Positions 12,128-19,675 of a DNA stretch of 64,000 nt are shown piece by piece. Numbering within the stretch: the first letter of the stretch is position 1; each line of letters opens with the position of its first letter. The notes under the pieces are model-generated. The model saw only the letters and a list, made by a program, of their open reading frames with translations, ran no database searches and had not been told where the DNA came from. The DNA is from Rhodoblastus sp. 17X3 (GTDB lineage: Bacteria; Pseudomonadota; Alphaproteobacteria; Rhizobiales; Beijerinckiaceae): positions 97,113 through 161,112 of the forward strand of contig NZ_JASHHX010000008.1 in NCBI RefSeq assembly GCF_030056575.1, written 5' to 3'. The translations under genes and the position numbers were made by a program.

Positions 12128-12418
12128 GTGATTAAATCGGAACTCGTTCAACGTATTGCCGACAGAAACCCCCATCTCTACCTTCGCGATGTCGAAAACA
12201 TCGTAAATGCTATTCTCGATGAGGTCACCGAGGCCTTGTCGCGTGGCGATCGCGTGGAATTGCGCGGCTTCGGCGCCTTTTCGGTCAAGAAGCGCGACGC
12301 GCGCGTCGGCCGCAATCCGCGCACCGGCGATCAGGTTGAGGTCGCCGAGAAATTCGTGCCCTTCTTCAAGACGGGTAAGGAATTGCGCGAGCGCCTGAAC
12401 GATCAGGACGCGTCCTGA
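12128..12418 (+). CDS. ihfB: Integration host factor subunit beta
   Basis: DNA-bending nucleoid protein that pairs with IhfA. The 96-residue HU/IHF fold includes the beta-arm signature [12 protein letters not shown] with the intercalating proline, and a basic [11 protein letters not shown] helix. [13 protein letters not shown] at the N-terminus is typical of the beta rather than the alpha subunit. The start codon is GTG, preceded by AGGGACG. The order sppA-ihfB-lapA-trpF is common in Rhizobiales. Confidence 0.95.
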   Translation: MIKSELVQRIADRNPHLYLRDVENIVNAILDEVTEALSRGDRVELRGFGAFSVKKRDARVGRNPRTGDQVEVAEKFVPFFKTGKELRERLNDQDAS

Positions 12419-12444
12419 ACCGGGACCGGAACACGGGGCGAGCG

Positions 12445-12807
12445 ATGCGCAATTTGCTGAAATTTCTGGTCATTGCGCCGCTGGCTCTGATCTTCCTCAT
12501 CTTCGCCCTGGCCAATCGCCAGAACGTCGTCGTTTCCTTTGATCCCTTCAATGGCGGCGACATTCCTTCGCCGCAACTCGTCCTGCCGCTTTTCATCGTG
12601 CTGATCGGCGCGGCCATGGCGGGCGTCTTGCTCGGCGGCTTTGCGACCTGGCTGCGTCAGGGCCGGTTCCGCAAGGCTTTGCGCGACGCGAAGGGTCAGG
12701 CGGAGGTTCTGCGCGGCGAAAACGAATCCCTGCGCGCGCAGGTCAAGGCGCTACAGGCGCCCAACGACCCTTCGACGGCGCTTGCTCCGCCCCGCAGCGC
12801 CGCCTGA
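12445..12807 (+). CDS. LapA-domain membrane protein (lipopolysaccharide assembly protein A family)
   Basis: A 120-residue protein with two transmembrane helices (about 5-24 and 46-68) separated by a short loop containing ANRQNVVVSFDP, followed by a cytoplasmic coiled coil (about 73-105, KALRDAKGQAEVLRGENESL). This is the LapA/DUF1049 layout; in enterobacteria LapA works with LapB in LpxC control. That role is not demonstrated here. It lies 26 bases after ihfB and 6 before trpF, so one transcript is likely. Confidence 0.8.
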   Translation: MRNLLKFLVIAPLALIFLIFALANRQNVVVSFDPFNGGDIPSPQLVLPLFIVLIGAAMAGVLLGGFATWLRQGRFRKALRDAKGQAEVLRGENESLRAQVKALQAPNDPSTALAPPRSAA

Positions 12808-12813
12808 CGTCCC

Positions 12814-13467
12814 ATGTCCATCATCGTCAAGATTTGCGGCCTGAAACGACCGGAGCCGCTTGAGGCCGCTTTGGCCGGCGGCGCCGACATGGTCGGATTC
12901 GTCTTTTTCGAGAAAAGCCCGCGCCATCTCGAGCTCGCCGAGGCGCGCCAGCTATCGGAACAGGTTCGCGGGCGGGCGGAAAAAGTCGCGCTCGTCGTCA
13001 ATGCCGACGATTCGCGCATCGCCTCCGTCATCGAGGCCTTGGCGCCGGATTGGCTGCAATTGCACGGCGCCGAAACGCCGGAGCGCGTCGCGCAAATCCG
13101 CGCCACTTTCGGTCTTCCCATCCTCAAGGCCCTCGGTGTCGCCGAACAGGCGGATTTTTTATGTGCGCCGGACTATGAGGCCGTTTCAGACCGCCTGCTG
13201 TTCGACGCCAAGCCGCCGAAGGATTCCGTTTTGCCCGGCGGCAATGGCTTGAGCTTCGACTGGACGCTGCTGCGCAATCATGCGCGCTTGGCGACGAAGA
13301 AAAACTGGATGCTGTCGGGCGGGCTTGATTCTGAAAATGTCGGCGCGGCGATCCGCCTGACCGGCGCGCCGGGCGTCGATGTCTCGTCCGGCGTCGAGGA
13401 TGCGCCGGGCGAAAAGAGCGCCGCGAAGATTCTCGCTTTCATCGCCGCCGCCCGCGCCGCCGCGTGA
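12814..13467 (+). CDS. trpF: Phosphoribosylanthranilate isomerase
   Basis: Converts phosphoribosylanthranilate to CdRP in tryptophan synthesis. A 217-residue TIM barrel with the catalytic Cys in VKICGLKRPE (residue 8) and the general-acid Asp in RLLFDAKPP. The phosphate site is GGLDSENV and VDVSSGVE. There is no good ribosome site of its own; the start lies 6 bases after the preceding stop, suggesting coupling. Confidence 0.96.
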   Translation: MSIIVKICGLKRPEPLEAALAGGADMVGFVFFEKSPRHLELAEARQLSEQVRGRAEKVALVVNADDSRIASVIEALAPDWLQLHGAETPERVAQIRATFGLPILKALGVAEQADFLCAPDYEAVSDRLLFDAKPPKDSVLPGGNGLSFDWTLLRNHARLATKKNWMLSGGLDSENVGAAIRLTGAPGVDVSSGVEDAPGEKSAAKILAFIAAARAAA

Positions 13468-13658
13468 AGCGCAAATTCGGCTTGCAAGATCGACTTCCAA
13501 ACCGACTTGGCCTCCCCGCTGGAAGCGTTTAAGAGAGCAGGCTCTGGCGCTTTTCTCATATCGCGGCGATCCTCCCGGCGGGAAAATGCGTTAAATCGTT
13601 CAGTCGGCCCTTCCCGGCGCTCCGTCCCGGCGCGCGCGAAAGAGCCAAGAGCAGAGCC

Positions 13659-14900
13659 ATGAACAGTCAATCGCCCCAACTTGCGCCCAAATTTACGGCC
13701 AATTCCTTGCGTCAGGGCCCCGACGCGCGCGGCCATTTCGGCATATTCGGCGGGCGTTTCGTCGCCGAAACCCTGATGCCGCTGATCCTGTCGCTGGAAA
13801 AGGCCTATGACGCGGCGCGGCAGGACCCGGCCTATCACGCCGAGCTGAAATATCTGCTCACCCATTATGTCGGTCGGCCGAGCCCGCTCTATTTCGCGGA
13901 GCGCATGACCGAGCATCTCGGCGGCGCCAAGATCTATTTCAAGCGCGAGGAGCTGAACCACACCGGCGCGCACAAGATCAATAATGTGCTGGGCCAGATC
14001 CTGCTCGCCCGCCGCATGGGCAAGAAGCGCATCATCGCCGAAACCGGCGCGGGACAGCATGGCGTCGCCACCGCCACGGCCTGCGCGCGTTTCGGCCTCG
14101 AATGCGTGGTCTATATGGGGGCGGTGGATGTCGAGCGGCAGAAGCCGAATGTCTTCCGCATGAACCTGCTCGGCGCCAAGGTCGTGCCGGTCCAGTCGGG
14201 CGCCCGCACGCTCAAGGACGCCATGAACGAGGCCCTGCGCGATTGGGTCACCAATGTCGACGACACCTTCTATTGCATCGGCACCGCGGCCGGTCCGCAT
14301 CCCTATCCCGCCATGGTGCGCGATTTCCAATGCGTGATCGGCGATGAAACCCGCGAACAGATGGTCGCCGCCGAGGGCCGCCTGCCGGATTCGCTGTTCG
14401 CCTGCATCGGCGGCGGGTCCAACGCCATCGGCCTGTTCCATCCCTTCCTCGACGATCCTTCGGTCGAGCTTTACGGCGTCGAGGCGGCGGGCCATGGGCT
14501 TGGCGTGGAAAACGGCCATGCCGCTTCGCTGGCCGGCGGTCGCCCCGGCGTGCTGCACGGCAACCGCACTTACCTTTTGATGGACGACGACGGCCAGATT
14601 CTCGAAGGCCATTCGATCTCGGCGGGTCTGGACTATCCCGGCATCGGCCCGGAACACGCCTGGTTGAAGGAAAATGGCCGCGTGACCTATCTTTCGGCGA
14701 CCGACAAGGAGGCTCTGGACGCCTTCCAGCTTTGTTCGCAGCTCGAAGGCATCATTCCTGCGCTGGAGCCGGCCCACGCCCTTGCGCGAATCATCGAGAT
14801 CGCGCCGAAAAAGGCGAAGGACCATTTGATGGTCCTCGGCCTGTCGGGGCGCGGCGACAAGGATATCTTCGCCGTCGCGGAACATCTCGGCGGCATGTGA
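13659..14900 (+). CDS. trpB: Tryptophan synthase beta chain
   Basis: Condenses indole with serine using pyridoxal phosphate, in an alpha2-beta2 complex with TrpA. The cofactor lysine is in [13 protein letters not shown] (about residue 105) and the phosphate-binding loop is [23 protein letters not shown] is the conserved substrate segment. 413 residues is the usual length. A 191-base gap separates it from trpF and a VOC/MarR gene pair separates it from trpA. Confidence 0.97.
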   Translation: MNSQSPQLAPKFTANSLRQGPDARGHFGIFGGRFVAETLMPLILSLEKAYDAARQDPAYHAELKYLLTHYVGRPSPLYFAERMTEHLGGAKIYFKREELNHTGAHKINNVLGQILLARRMGKKRIIAETGAGQHGVATATACARFGLECVVYMGAVDVERQKPNVFRMNLLGAKVVPVQSGARTLKDAMNEALRDWVTNVDDTFYCIGTAAGPHPYPAMVRDFQCVIGDETREQMVAAEGRLPDSLFACIGGGSNAIGLFHPFLDDPSVELYGVEAAGHGLGVENGHAASLAGGRPGVLHGNRTYLLMDDDGQILEGHSISAGLDYPGIGPEHAWLKENGRVTYLSATDKEALDAFQLCSQLEGIIPALEPAHALARIIEIAPKKAKDHLMVLGLSGRGDKDIFAVAEHLGGM

Positions 14901-14940
14901 CGCGGCTGCGCCTTACGGCGCAGTTCGCCAGCGCCGCGTC
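14899..14940. terminator. Nested hairpins after trpB
   Basis: An inner stem CTGCGCC/GGCGCAG (14906-14912 with 14917-14923) sits inside outer arms GACGCGG/CCGCGTC (14899-14905 with 14934-14940), starting inside the trpB stop codon. The convergent VOC gene ends at 14956, so this structure could serve both directions. There is no T-run. Confidence 0.5.
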
Positions 14941-14955
14941 ATGTCTGGACTTATG

Positions 14956-15405
14956 TCAGGCCTTGGCCAGATTGGCTGCGAGTTCTTCCGGCGCGCGCGG
15001 GCAATCGACCATCCATGAGCCGCCGAAGCGGTCGGCAAACATGGCGTAATAGCGGGACCAGAAGGTCTCGCCGGGCGGCATGAACATCTGCCCGCCCTCC
15101 GCAAGCGTGGCGATGATGCGCTTCGCCTCTTCGACGTCCGCGACGGAAATATGCACGGTGACGTTGCGAGTCTGGCCGCTGTCCGGGCCGCAGTCCTGCG
15201 CCATGTCGCTGGCCATCAGGCGGAAGCCGTCCTTTTCGAGACAGGCGTGCATCACCTTTTTTTCGGCGCCCGGGGCGATGGGCGTTCCGGCGGGCGCCTG
15301 GGCGTAAGGAAACATGGCGACGATTTTCGCGCCGAGCGCCTTCTCGTAATGGGCGAATGCTTCAGCGCAATTTCCTGGGAACATCAGATAGGGCGTGAAC
15401 TGCAT
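14956..15405 (-). CDS. VOC family protein (PhnB/glyoxalase-like)
   Basis: A 149-residue protein of the vicinal oxygen chelate fold, in the PhnB/3-demethylubiquinone methyltransferase-like group, starting MQFTPYLMFPGNCAEAFAHY. It has paired beta-alpha-beta modules, and FGGSWMVDCP near the end is typical of this group. Enzymatic activity is unknown; many members are annotated as glyoxalases without proof. The ATG at 15405 has a textbook GGGAGG 6 bases upstream. It is divergent from a marR gene across a palindromic operator, so it is the likely regulated target. The pair interrupts trpB-trpA. Confidence 0.85.
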   Translation of the reverse strand: MQFTPYLMFPGNCAEAFAHYEKALGAKIVAMFPYAQAPAGTPIAPGAEKKVMHACLEKDGFRLMASDMAQDCGPDSGQTRNVTVHISVADVEEAKRIIATLAEGGQMFMPPGETFWSRYYAMFADRFGGSWMVDCPRAPEELAANLAKA

Positions 15406-15425
15406 TGGAAACCTCCCGATTTTCC

Positions 15426-15454
15426 TTGACAATTAAGTTGATATCAACATAAAT
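15426..15454 (+). promoter_or_regulatory. marR promoter with palindromic operator in the spacer
   Basis: TTGACA (15426-15431) and ATAAAT (15449-15454) are 17 bases apart. The spacer is filled by the perfect palindrome GTTGATATCAAC (15437-15448), extendable to TTA-N-GTTGATATCAAC-N-TAA (15433-15452). A MarR dimer bound here would block the promoter, and probably the divergent VOC promoter as well. Transcription would start at or within a few bases of the marR ATG (15460), so the mRNA may be leaderless. Confidence 0.7.
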
Positions 15455-15459
15455 AAACC

Positions 15460-15906
15460 ATGTCAACCGAGCCTGATTTGCTCTCCTTCGAGACGACCCA
15501 ACGCATACGCGACGCCTGCCTGTGCCTTCACGCCCAGAGGGCGGCGCGCGCCTTGGCCAGGACCTTCGACGAGGCGCTGCGTCCTCTCGACCTCACCAAT
15601 GGCCAGTTTTCCCTGCTCAACGCGTTGAATCGTCCGTCGCCAGCCGCCATGTCGCCTGTGGCGTCCCTCCTGGCCATGGACCGGACCACGCTCACCGCCG
15701 CCTTGAAGCCTCTGGAGCGGCGCGGCCTCGTCGCGATCGAGAAAGATCCCAAAGACCGGCGCGGCAAGCTGCTGATCCTGACCCCGGAGGGGCGGGCGTT
15801 GCTGGCGCGCGCCGCGCCCGTCTGGGAGCGGGTTCACGCCGCAATCGAGGGGCCTCTCGGCGCCCGGGCGGCAGACTTGCGGCAGGCTTTGCGCGATTTG
15901 GCTTGA
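15460..15906 (+). CDS. MarR family transcriptional regulator
   Basis: A 148-residue winged-helix dimeric regulator. The recognition helix region [20 protein letters not shown] (about residues 66-85) is followed by the wing [14 protein letters not shown], a diagnostic MarR pattern. The long N-terminal helix and C-terminal helix for dimerisation are present. It probably represses itself and the divergent VOC gene through the palindrome at 15437-15448. The ligand is unknown. The ATG lies almost at the predicted transcription start, with no Shine-Dalgarno sequence. Confidence 0.9.
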   Translation: MSTEPDLLSFETTQRIRDACLCLHAQRAARALARTFDEALRPLDLTNGQFSLLNALNRPSPAAMSPVASLLAMDRTTLTAALKPLERRGLVAIEKDPKDRRGKLLILTPEGRALLARAAPVWERVHAAIEGPLGARAADLRQALRDLA

Positions 15907-15950
15907 AGCGCCCGTTTTCAAGGCCGGCGCATTGTGCTACCCCCACGGCC

Positions 15951-16793
15951 ATGACCGCTCGCCTTGAAAACCGTTTCGCTGATTGCCGCGCGAAAAACCG
16001 CGCCGCCCTCGTCACTTTCGTCATGGGGGGAGACCCCGACCCGGCGATCTCGCGGGAGATCGTCAAATCGCTGCCCAAGGCTGGCGCCGACGTCATCGAA
16101 ATCGGCATGCCCTTCAGCGATCCCATGGCCGACGGCCCCGCCATCCAGGCGGCGGGCCTGCGCGCGCTGCACGCCGGCATGAAGCTGAAAGGCGTGCTGA
16201 AGCTTGTCGCGGATTTCCGCCGCGAGGATTCCGACACGCCGATCATCCTGATGGGCTATTACAATCCGATCTACGTGTATGGCGTGGAAAAATTTCTCAT
16301 TGACGCCAAGGCCGCGGGCGCGGACGGCATGATCGTGGTCGATCTTCCGCCGGAAGAGGATGAGGAATTGTGCCTCCCCGCGCTCAAGGCGGGGCTGGCC
16401 TTCATCCGTCTGGCGACGCCGACAACGGACGACGCCCGCCTGCCCGCCGTCCTCGCCAATACCTCCGGCTTTGTCTATTATGTCTCGATCACCGGCATCA
16501 CCGGGGCGGCGCGGCCCGACTATTCCCGGGTCGCCGCGGCGGTGAAGCGCATCAAGGGTCATACGGCCTTGCCGGTCGCCGTCGGCTTTGGCGTCAAGGA
16601 CGCCGCCGCCGCCCATGAAATCGCGTCCAACGCCGATGGCGTGGTGGTTGGCTCGGCGCTGATCGACGCTCTGGCCAAAACGCTCGACGCCCAGGGGCGC
16701 GGCGGGCCGGCGACGGTCGCGGCGGTCGGCAAGTTGGTGGGCGAACTGGCTGCGGGCGTCGCCAGCGCCGCGAAGGAGAGCGTGAACCCATGA
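15951..16793 (+). CDS. trpA: Tryptophan synthase alpha chain
   Basis: Cleaves indole-3-glycerol phosphate and channels indole to TrpB. The 280-residue TIM barrel has catalytic Glu in [16 protein letters not shown] (about residue 49) and catalytic Asp about 11 residues later, with the phosphate site at VAVGFGVKD. The ATG at 15951 is 44 bases after marR. Its stop overlaps the accD start by 4 bases, so trpA, accD and probably folC form one unit. Confidence 0.96.
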   Translation: MTARLENRFADCRAKNRAALVTFVMGGDPDPAISREIVKSLPKAGADVIEIGMPFSDPMADGPAIQAAGLRALHAGMKLKGVLKLVADFRREDSDTPIILMGYYNPIYVYGVEKFLIDAKAAGADGMIVVDLPPEEDEELCLPALKAGLAFIRLATPTTDDARLPAVLANTSGFVYYVSITGITGAARPDYSRVAAAVKRIKGHTALPVAVGFGVKDAAAAHEIASNADGVVVGSALIDALAKTLDAQGRGGPATVAAVGKLVGELAAGVASAAKESVNP

Positions 16794-17650
16794 ACTGGAT
16801 CTCCAATGTCGTTCCGCCGAAGATCCGCTCCTTTCTGAAGCGCGACACGCCGGAAAATCTCTGGGTCAAATGTCCCGAAAGCGGCGCGCTGGTCTTCCAC
16901 AAGGATCTGGAAGCCAATCTCTTCGTGGTGCCGTCTTCCGGCTATCACATGCGGATTCCGCCGAAGGCGCGGCTGGAGGCCCTGTTCGACGACGGCGCCT
17001 ATGACAGCCTTCCGGTTCCGGAAGTTACCGCCGATCCTTTGAAATTCCGGGACATCAAGCGCTACACCGACCGCATCAAGGACTATCGCGCCAAGACCGG
17101 CGTCTATGACGCCGTGACCCTTGCCGCGGGCGCCTTGCAGGGAACGCAGGTGACGGTCGCGGTGCAGGATTTCGACTTTTTGGGCGGCTCGCTCGGCATG
17201 GCGGCGGGCGAGGCCATTGTTTCCGGCATGTTCCGGGCCATCGAGAAGAAGACTCCCTTCATCATTTTCACGGCCTCGGGCGGCGCGCGCATGCAGGAGG
17301 GCATGTTCTCCCTGATGCAGATGCCGCGCACGACCGTGGCGGTGGAGCGGCTGAAGGCGGCGAAATTGCCCTATATTGTCGTTCTGACCAATCCGACCAC
17401 CGGCGGCGTCACCGCCTCCTACGCCATGCTGGGCGACATCCACGTCGCCGAGCCCGGCGCGGTGATTGGCTTTGCCGGCGCGCGCGTGATCGAGCAGACC
17501 ATTCGCGAGCGCCTGCCGCAGGGTTTCCAGCGCGCGGAATATCTGCGCCAGCACGGCATGGTCGACATGGTCGTTCCCCGCGCCGACATGCGCGAAACAC
17601 TCGGCCGCATCTGCCGCCTGCTGACCAAGGCGCCCGCGCAAGCGGCCTGA
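16790..17650 (+). CDS. accD: Acetyl-CoA carboxylase carboxyltransferase subunit beta
   Basis: Beta half of the carboxyltransferase that moves CO2 from biotin-BCCP to acetyl-CoA, the first step of fatty acid synthesis; partner AccA is outside the window. The crotonase-like core has the SGGARMQEG and [14 protein letters not shown] segments that bind acetyl-CoA. The N-terminal zinc ribbon is degenerate: only Cys28 of the four usual cysteines remains (others are Ser31, Val47, Ser50). That pattern is, to my knowledge, common in alphaproteobacteria. Coupled to trpA by ATGA. Confidence 0.96.
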   Translation: MNWISNVVPPKIRSFLKRDTPENLWVKCPESGALVFHKDLEANLFVVPSSGYHMRIPPKARLEALFDDGAYDSLPVPEVTADPLKFRDIKRYTDRIKDYRAKTGVYDAVTLAAGALQGTQVTVAVQDFDFLGGSLGMAAGEAIVSGMFRAIEKKTPFIIFTASGGARMQEGMFSLMQMPRTTVAVERLKAAKLPYIVVLTNPTTGGVTASYAMLGDIHVAEPGAVIGFAGARVIEQTIRERLPQGFQRAEYLRQHGMVDMVVPRADMRETLGRICRLLTKAPAQAA

Positions 17651-17660
17651 CAAGGCGGAC

Positions 17661-18974
17661 ATGACAGCGCCCGACGTCCTTCTCGGGCGCCTGCTCGACC
17701 TGCATCCCAAGCGGATCGACCTTTCGCTGGGCCGCATCCTGCGGTTGCTGGCGTCGCTCGGCGAACCGCAGCGCCGCCTGCCGCCGGTGATCCATGTCGC
17801 CGGCACCAATGGCAAGGGCTCCACCATCGCCTTCATGCGGGCGATGCTGGAGGCTTCCGGTCTCGGCGTCCATGTATACACCTCTCCCCATCTCGTCGCC
17901 TTCCGCGAGCGCATCCGGCTTGCCGCGCCGGGCGGCGGCAAGCTGGTGTCCGACGAGGCTCTGGCGCAGGCGCTGGCGGCGGTCGAGACTGCCAATGCCG
18001 GCGAGCCGATCACCTTTTTCGAGGCGACCACGGCGGCGGCGCTCAAACTCTTTGCAGATCATCCAGCCGATGTCCTTCTGCTCGAGGTCGGACTCGGTGG
18101 TCGCTTCGACGCCACCAATGTCATTGACGCGCCCGCCTGCGCGGTGATCACGCCGATTTCCATCGACCATGTGGAATTTTTGGGCGATTCCCTCGCCAAG
18201 ATCGCCTTTGAAAAGGCCGGGATCATCAAGTCCGGAGCGCCCGTCATCGTGTCGGCGCAAAGCGACGAGGCTTTGGCCGTCCTGGAGCGCGAGGCCGCCC
18301 GGCTGCGTGCGCCGCTTTCGCTCTATGGGCAGGATTTCCTGTGCCGCGCCGAACGCGGGCGCATGGTGTATGAGGACGAGCGCGGCCTGCTCGATCTGCC
18401 TTTGCCGCGGCTCGCGGGCCGCCATCAGCTGGTCAATGCGGGAACGGCGATCGCCGCCTTGCGGCAATGCCTGCCGGACCTGCCCTTCGCGGCGTTCGAA
18501 ACAGGCGTCGTGAAGGCGAACTGGCCAGGACGGCTACAGAATATTGGGCGCGGACGGCTCGCGGCGCTAGCGCCCAAGGGCGCCGAGCTTTGGCTCGACG
18601 GCGGCCATAACGAGGCCGGTGGCCGCGTGCTGGCCGAGGCTATGGCCGATTGCGAGGAGAAGGCGTCGCGCCCGCTGATTCTGCTCTATGGCGGCCTTCA
18701 GAGCAAGGACGCCGCCGGATTCCTGCGCCATTTCGTCGGGCTTGCGACGGAGGTTTACGCCCTGCCGGTGCGCGGCGAACAGGTGGGGCGGGCCCCTGAA
18801 GAGCTCGTGGCGATCGCGCGGAGTCTGGGCCTGAAAGCGGAGAGCTCCGCAGGCGCAGAAGGGGCCCTGCGCGCGCTCGCCCGCCATGATTCGCCGCCGC
18901 CGCGCGTTCTCATTGCCGGTTCGCTCTATCTCGTCGGCGAAATTCTTGCCGCCAACGGAACGCCGCCGGAATGA
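17661..18974 (+). CDS. folC: Dihydrofolate synthase/folylpolyglutamate synthase
   Basis: Adds glutamate to dihydropteroate and to folates. The 437-residue Mur-ligase-type enzyme has the P-loop HVAGTNGKGSTIAFM (about residues 45-59), the SPHLVAFRERI folate segment and LLEVGLGGRFDATN. Start lies 10 bases after accD, consistent with co-transcription as in other Rhizobiales. Confidence 0.95.
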   Translation: MTAPDVLLGRLLDLHPKRIDLSLGRILRLLASLGEPQRRLPPVIHVAGTNGKGSTIAFMRAMLEASGLGVHVYTSPHLVAFRERIRLAAPGGGKLVSDEALAQALAAVETANAGEPITFFEATTAAALKLFADHPADVLLLEVGLGGRFDATNVIDAPACAVITPISIDHVEFLGDSLAKIAFEKAGIIKSGAPVIVSAQSDEALAVLEREAARLRAPLSLYGQDFLCRAERGRMVYEDERGLLDLPLPRLAGRHQLVNAGTAIAALRQCLPDLPFAAFETGVVKANWPGRLQNIGRGRLAALAPKGAELWLDGGHNEAGGRVLAEAMADCEEKASRPLILLYGGLQSKDAAGFLRHFVGLATEVYALPVRGEQVGRAPEELVAIARSLGLKAESSAGAEGALRALARHDSPPPRVLIAGSLYLVGEILAANGTPPE

Positions 18975-19042
18975 CAGCCCTCCCGGCCGGCGCGAAAATC
19001 GGTTAAGGGAAGGCGCCCACGCCAAATAGAGCGGCCCCGCCC

Positions 19043-19675
19043 ATGCAGCCCATCGCGCCGGACCAGCAGACCGATAGCCCGACGACGCCGGAAACCGGCA
19101 GGATCGTCGTCCGCCCCTCGACCGAGGCCGACGCCCCGGCGATGCTCGCCATCTACAAGGGCTATGTCACCCATGGCCTGAACAATGGCGCCGAATTCGA
19201 GCCCATGCACGCCGACGACATCAAGCGCCGGCGCAAGAACATGCAGAAGCATCGGCTGCCGCATCTGGTCGCGGAGCTGGACGGCGTGGTGATCGGCTAC
19301 GCCTATGCCGTGCCCTTCCGCAAGCGGCCGGCCTATCGCTATTGCGTCAAGCATTCGATCTATGTGCATGAAAATCATCTGCGCGCCGGGGCCGGGCGCA
19401 GGCTGCTTCCAGCGCTGATCGAGGCCTGCGCCAATGCGGGCTACCGCCAGATGATCGCCTATGTCGATTCGGAAAATCAGGCGTCGCTCAACCTGCACGA
19501 AGCCTGCGGCTTCCGCCGCGTCGCCTTTCTCGAAGGCATCGGCTTCCGCTTCGGGAAGTGGACGGACAGCGTGATGCTCCAGCGCGCGCTGGGGCCGGGC
19601 GCCAGCGAACCGCCGCCCGGCTACGTCCCGATGTCACGCGTCGGGATCAGCCACATAAGTATGGAATCGGATTGA
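19043..19675 (+). CDS. GNAT family N-acetyltransferase (Pat/Bar-like)
   Basis: A 210-residue acetyltransferase with the GNAT fold in the central 170 residues: VVRPSTEADAPAMLAIYKGY opens the fold, and the acetyl-CoA loop is HLRAGAGRRLLPALI. SENQASLNLHEACGFRRV is typical of the phosphinothricin/amino acid N-acetyltransferase group. The true substrate is unknown. The last 42 bases overlap the 3' end of the convergent decarboxylase gene. The C-terminal extension after about residue 180 is Pro/Gly-rich. Confidence 0.85.
   Translation: MQPIAPDQQTDSPTTPETGRIVVRPSTEADAPAMLAIYKGYVTHGLNNGAEFEPMHADDIKRRRKNMQKHRLPHLVAELDGVVIGYAYAVPFRKRPAYRYCVKHSIYVHENHLRAGAGRRLLPALIEACANAGYRQMIAYVDSENQASLNLHEACGFRRVAFLEGIGFRFGKWTDSVMLQRALGPGASEPPPGYVPMSRVGISHISMESD

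Noticed and set aside
13468..13658. A possible trp leader peptide or attenuator upstream of trpB
   Set aside because: No short frame with tandem Trp codons and no terminator/antiterminator pair was visible.
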